Source of the DNA: JAFDZO01 sp044226845
Lineage (GTDB): Bacteria; Bacteroidota; Ignavibacteria; Tepidaquicellales; Tepidaquicellaceae
Assembly (NCBI GenBank): GCA_044226845.1
Contig: JBGAGG010000002.1
Span: 372,001 to 436,000 of the forward strand
Reading direction: 5' to 3'
Length of the DNA: 64,000 bases
A program made the translations under genes and the position numbers. This document shows positions 61,291 through 64,000 of this stretch, piece after piece. Every line of letters begins with the position of its first letter. Position 1 is the stretch's first letter. The notes beneath the pieces are model-generated. The model made no database searches. It was not told the origin of the DNA and saw nothing but the letters and a program-made list of their open reading frames with translations.

Positions 61291-61321
61291 TTTCTCTTCA
61301 TCTTATTTTTCCCTAAGTTTG
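61291..61321 (+). promoter_or_regulatory. Candidate promoter of the outer-membrane barrel gene
   Basis: TTTC (61291-61294), 19 bases, TAAGTTTG (61314-61321): the -7 box matches TAnnTTTG exactly. The ATG at 61333 follows after 11 bases. Confidence 0.5.
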
Positions 61322-61332
61322 ATTTTTACTAC

Positions 61333-62214
61333 ATGAAAGTCAAACTTTTTTTATTTATAGCTTTACTTTTTACTGCGACAGTCAATGCTCAGATTGTTTC
61401 CGATAATGTTCAGCCCGGATTAAACGTCGTAAGATCGTTTAGTGATAACTCCTTCAGTCCGGCAGAATTCTACATTCATATTCCGGATACCGGTACTACG
61501 TATTTTAATCTTCATACTTCAATTGGATATAATCTTAAATTAAATCAAAAGAGGACCTACTCTATTCTACCATATGTAGAAGTTGAGAAAAACACTTTCA
61601 GAAAATCGAAACGTGATAATTACAGAGTCGGATTATTACTAAATTCCATCATCTCCGATTCTTCTAAAAATTTTCTACTGGATAACTTTCTCGACCTGAG
61701 ATACAAGCGCGATTTCGTCAGTAAAAAATTTAATACATATTCTGCTACGCTTTATATCAACCCTTATTTTCCCTCGATAAAAAATAACTTTCTCAGGGCT
61801 ATTATACCGGGCGGCTCCCGTCTATCAATTATAGAAAATGTCCTCAAATATAGAAACAATTTTGCCCTGGGATTTGATTATACAAAAAAGATAAATGATG
61901 AGCTTTCCGATTTCGGGCAAAATTCATCTGCGCAAATTAAATTAGACTGGAGTATTTATTTCCTCCGTGAAAAAAGAGATATGTTCGATATCAATGTCAA
62001 TTATCATTTCGGTACTAAGTTCGAACGTGATATATTCCATAAAAAGTACTTCAATTTCTTCCGGGCAAATCTTACATATTACTTTATAAACGATGGTAAA
62101 AACTCTGCAGGTATACGCTACGAATACGTCAGAGGTGAGAACGTTGTGGATGATATTGAATTTGAAAACTATCAGAAAATTATGCTCACTTGTAAATTTG
62201 TTCTCTTCAAATAA
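61333..62214 (+). CDS. Putative outer-membrane beta-barrel protein
   Basis: A 293-residue protein with a signal peptide (KLFLFIALLFTATVNAQ) and alternating amphipathic strands ending in aromatic residues (RTYSILPYVEVEK, YRVGLLLNSII, FALGFDYTKKIND, AQIKLDWSIYFL, MFDINVNYHFGTKF, FRANLTYYFI, SAGIRYEYVRG, YQKIMLTCKFVLFK). The C-terminal Phe-Lys ends near a typical barrel signal. No family is recognised. A promoter candidate precedes it and the KirBac channel gene follows 57 bases downstream. Confidence 0.65.
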   Translation: MKVKLFLFIALLFTATVNAQIVSDNVQPGLNVVRSFSDNSFSPAEFYIHIPDTGTTYFNLHTSIGYNLKLNQKRTYSILPYVEVEKNTFRKSKRDNYRVGLLLNSIISDSSKNFLLDNFLDLRYKRDFVSKKFNTYSATLYINPYFPSIKNNFLRAIIPGGSRLSIIENVLKYRNNFALGFDYTKKINDELSDFGQNSSAQIKLDWSIYFLREKRDMFDINVNYHFGTKFERDIFHKKYFNFFRANLTYYFINDGKNSAGIRYEYVRGENVVDDIEFENYQKIMLTCKFVLFK

Positions 62215-62271
62215 AATTTCATTCCTTACCTTTTCATTAAATAATTTCTATTTTTACCCAAACTCTAAACT

Positions 62272-63267
62272 TTGCTAGGAATCAAACGCTCGCCAAAATC
62301 TAAACCGCTTCCCAAAGAGGAAGATTTCAAAGATTTAGGCTTAGGCACAAACGCAATAAATCCTAATCAGCGGCTCTTGAACACTGACGGCTCTTTTAAT
62401 TTGCGAAGAACCGGTCTTTCATTCCGCGAGCGTTTCCATTTCTATCAGAACCTGCTGACAATTTCCTGGTCAAAGTTCAATACTTACATATTGCTTTTCT
62501 ATATCATAGAAAACTTCATATTTGCTACGCTGTATTATCTGATAGGACATGAAAATCTCAGGGGAGCAGAAGGCATTACTACAATCGAGCAATACCGTGA
62601 TTGCTTCTTTTTCTCCGTTCAAACAATAACCACGGTCGGTTACGGTCACCTTGCGCCATCCGGATGGTGGATGAATATTTTAGCAGCCATTGAATCCTTC
62701 CTCGGCTTACTTGTTTTCGCGCTGATTACAGGGCTTTTATATGCAAGATTTTCACGCCCAGATGTTAAACTTCTTACCAGTAAAAATTGTTTAATATCTC
62801 CGTACAGAGATATCACAGCGCTCATTTTCAGAATAGCAAATGCGCGGCATAGCCAGCTTATCGAAGCAGAAGTACAGGTATTTATGAGCTACAATAAAAT
62901 TGATGATGAAGGCAATATCACACGGGGATTTGACACACTAAAGCTTGAGCGGCACATGATAAACATGCTCGCGCTTAGCTGGAATATTGTTCATCCAATC
63001 GATGAAGAAAGCCCGTTCTTTTCAAAGGAGATTGAGGATTTTAAAAACTCCTCGCTGGAGATTTTAGTCCTGTTCAAATCCTATGACGAAACTATAAATC
63101 AGCAGGTGCATTATAAATTTTCATATACCTATGATCAGATAGTAAAAGGGGCTAAGTTCTCAAAGATGTATCAAAACGAACCTGAAGGATATGTAAATCT
63201 TATGCTGGATAAGCTCGATGAATTCGAAACCGTTACGCTGCCGCAGCCTGTAGAAAATAATCAGTAA
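62272..63267 (+). CDS. Inward-rectifier (KirBac-type) potassium channel
   Basis: A 331-residue protein with the Kir layout: a slide-helix region (LSFRERFHFYQNLLTISW), TM1 (about residues 65-90), a pore helix with the selectivity filter TITTVGYGHLAP near residue 118, TM2 (LAAIESFLGLLVFALITGLLY) and a cytoplasmic Ig-like domain with YARFSRPDVKLLTSKNCLIS and IFRIANARHSQLIEAEV, which are typical of the Kir domain. It conducts K+ inward. The only start in frame after the upstream stop is TTG 62272, which yields a 6-residue-longer N-terminus than the first internal alternative. Confidence 0.93.
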   Translation: MLGIKRSPKSKPLPKEEDFKDLGLGTNAINPNQRLLNTDGSFNLRRTGLSFRERFHFYQNLLTISWSKFNTYILLFYIIENFIFATLYYLIGHENLRGAEGITTIEQYRDCFFFSVQTITTVGYGHLAPSGWWMNILAAIESFLGLLVFALITGLLYARFSRPDVKLLTSKNCLISPYRDITALIFRIANARHSQLIEAEVQVFMSYNKIDDEGNITRGFDTLKLERHMINMLALSWNIVHPIDEESPFFSKEIEDFKNSSLEILVLFKSYDETINQQVHYKFSYTYDQIVKGAKFSKMYQNEPEGYVNLMLDKLDEFETVTLPQPVENNQ

Positions 63268-63315
63268 CCTTTTAAAATAATTTCAGTATAAACTAATAAC
63301 CTAAAACTAAACCTT

Positions 63316-64000
63316 ATGTTCAAATCAATTCTGGCCATTATTCTGGCTTTATTCATTTCAAATACTTATGCGCAAACAGCGGATGAAGTCATCAATAAAT
63401 ACGTTACAGCCATAGGCGGCATGGAGAAAATTAACTCCATCAATTCTGCTAAAATTACCGGGAAATTCAGCGCCGGAAGCATGGATATCACTTTTACCCG
63501 TCTTTATAAAAGACCATTGAAAATGAGGATGGACCTGCAAATTCAGGGTATGAATATGATACAGGCTTATGACGGCACTACGGGCTGGATGCTCAATCCT
63601 TTTCAGGGTTCAAGAGAGCCTGAGAAAATGTCGGAAGTTGAGACCAAAGCCGTCAGAGATAATGCCGATTTAGAGGGCACTATCGTAAACTACAAAGAAA
63701 AAGGTGCAACGGTTGAGCTTATCGGCAAAGAGGATATGGAAGGCACAGAAGTCTATAAAATAAAGCTTACCAATAAGGACGGCGACGTTACAAATTACTT
63801 CTTTGATGCCACAAGCTACCTGCTTTTGAAGGAATCTTCAAAGCGTAAAATGGGCGAAAAAGAGGTTGCAATGGACGTTTTTTATGGCAATTACAAGGCT
63901 ACGGACGGCTTTTTATATCCATGGTCAGTTGATATCAAAGCTCCTGACTCTCCTATGGGCGGAGACCAGAAGGCTGTGATTGAGTCAATGACTCTGAATG
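63316..64000 (+). CDS. Secreted LolA-like protein, paralogue 3 (partial)
   Basis: Runs off the right edge; 228 residues are visible. It has a signal peptide (FKSILAIILALFISNTYAQ) and the start TADEVINKYVTAIGGMEKIN, matching the SDEIVNKYINAIGG pattern of the genes at 34054 and 34852. GTEVYKIKLTNKDGDVTNYF and FLYPWSVDIKAP continue the LolA/LolB-like pattern. It is more distant from the tandem pair than they are from each other. A hydrophobic-ligand-binding role is inferred from the fold. It follows the KirBac gene by 48 bases. Confidence 0.75.
   Translation, partial: MFKSILAIILALFISNTYAQTADEVINKYVTAIGGMEKINSINSAKITGKFSAGSMDITFTRLYKRPLKMRMDLQIQGMNMIQAYDGTTGWMLNPFQGSREPEKMSEVETKAVRDNADLEGTIVNYKEKGATVELIGKEDMEGTEVYKIKLTNKDGDVTNYFFDATSYLLLKESSKRKMGEKEVAMDVFYGNYKATDGFLYPWSVDIKAPDSPMGGDQKAVIESMTLN

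Larger units (their letters stand above)
60880..61332. other. Intergenic region with a GC-rich palindrome and a promoter
   Basis: The 453 bases between divergent genes are mostly AT-rich. They contain a GC-rich inverted repeat (61141-61170) flanked by TTCTTCCCC and GGGGTGAGAA, which could add an imperfect outer stem, and a promoter candidate just before the barrel gene. No open frame is supported. Confidence 0.55.

Noticed and set aside
1..64000. tRNA, rRNA, IS element or prophage
   Set aside because: No tRNA cloverleaf, rRNA segment, transposase or integrase sequence was seen on either strand. Dedicated tRNA and HMM searches were not possible here.

Overview
The window looks like chromosomal DNA from a low-GC (about 35% by eye) member of the Ignavibacteria / Bacteroidota-Chlorobi group. 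Six secreted proteins end in the C-terminal type IX secretion (T9SS) sorting domain with its conserved QNYPNPFNP opening, one of them frameshifted. A PorV/PorQ-like T9SS barrel is present, several candidate promoters fit the Bacteroidota pattern (TTTG, about 19-20 bases, TAnnTTTG), and Shine-Dalgarno sequences are rare. I see no rRNA, tRNA, IS element, prophage or CRISPR array.

Layout. 1-3.8 kb (minus strand): a truncated CDF metal transporter, an EamA transporter, a 32-residue Lys/Ala-rich protein, class I aldolase FbaB, YgfZ and a small membrane protein. 4-9.4 kb (plus): a GC-rich cloverleaf palindrome, then three tandem paralogous T9SS cargo genes, the middle one frameshifted. 9.5-24.2 kb: housekeeping genes, including a CAP-domain protein, TPR protein, yqeY, cvpA, mutS2, an NtrC-like regulator without a GAFTGA loop, rlmB, aspA-rsmI-gltX-metallophosphoesterase, a 31-residue COX24-type protein, HU, sppA and a TPR lipoprotein. 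24.3-34 kb: thpR, a VOC protein, glutaminyl cyclase, porQ-like, then a minus-strand run of methylmalonyl-CoA mutase, a toxin-antitoxin cluster, a 2TM protein, a GT-C transferase, a UbiA-type transferase, EamA and acylphosphatase.

34-44 kb (plus): secreted proteins. These are two LolA-like paralogues (a third is cut by the right edge), three beta-propeller T9SS cargo proteins and a 1020-residue SBBP-repeat protein that ends in a dockerin-like domain instead of a sorting domain. 44-48 kb (minus): a GAF histidine kinase, a secreted protein and a TPR protein. 48-55.5 kb (plus): an envelope polysaccharide cluster (MsbA-like ABC exporter, GT2, O-antigen ligase-like, GT4, WecE aminotransferase), then a SecB-like protein and pdxJ. 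55.5-56.7 kb (minus): nadK and a DUF1844 gene.

56.7-60.9 kb is the least explained region. Two paralogous 491-residue helical proteins on the minus strand bracket two paralogous short secreted peptides on the plus strand, with several strong hairpins and a terminator that has no obvious gene in front of it. This is my best candidate for an undescribed system. The window ends with a predicted outer-membrane barrel, a KirBac-type potassium channel and the truncated LolA-like gene.
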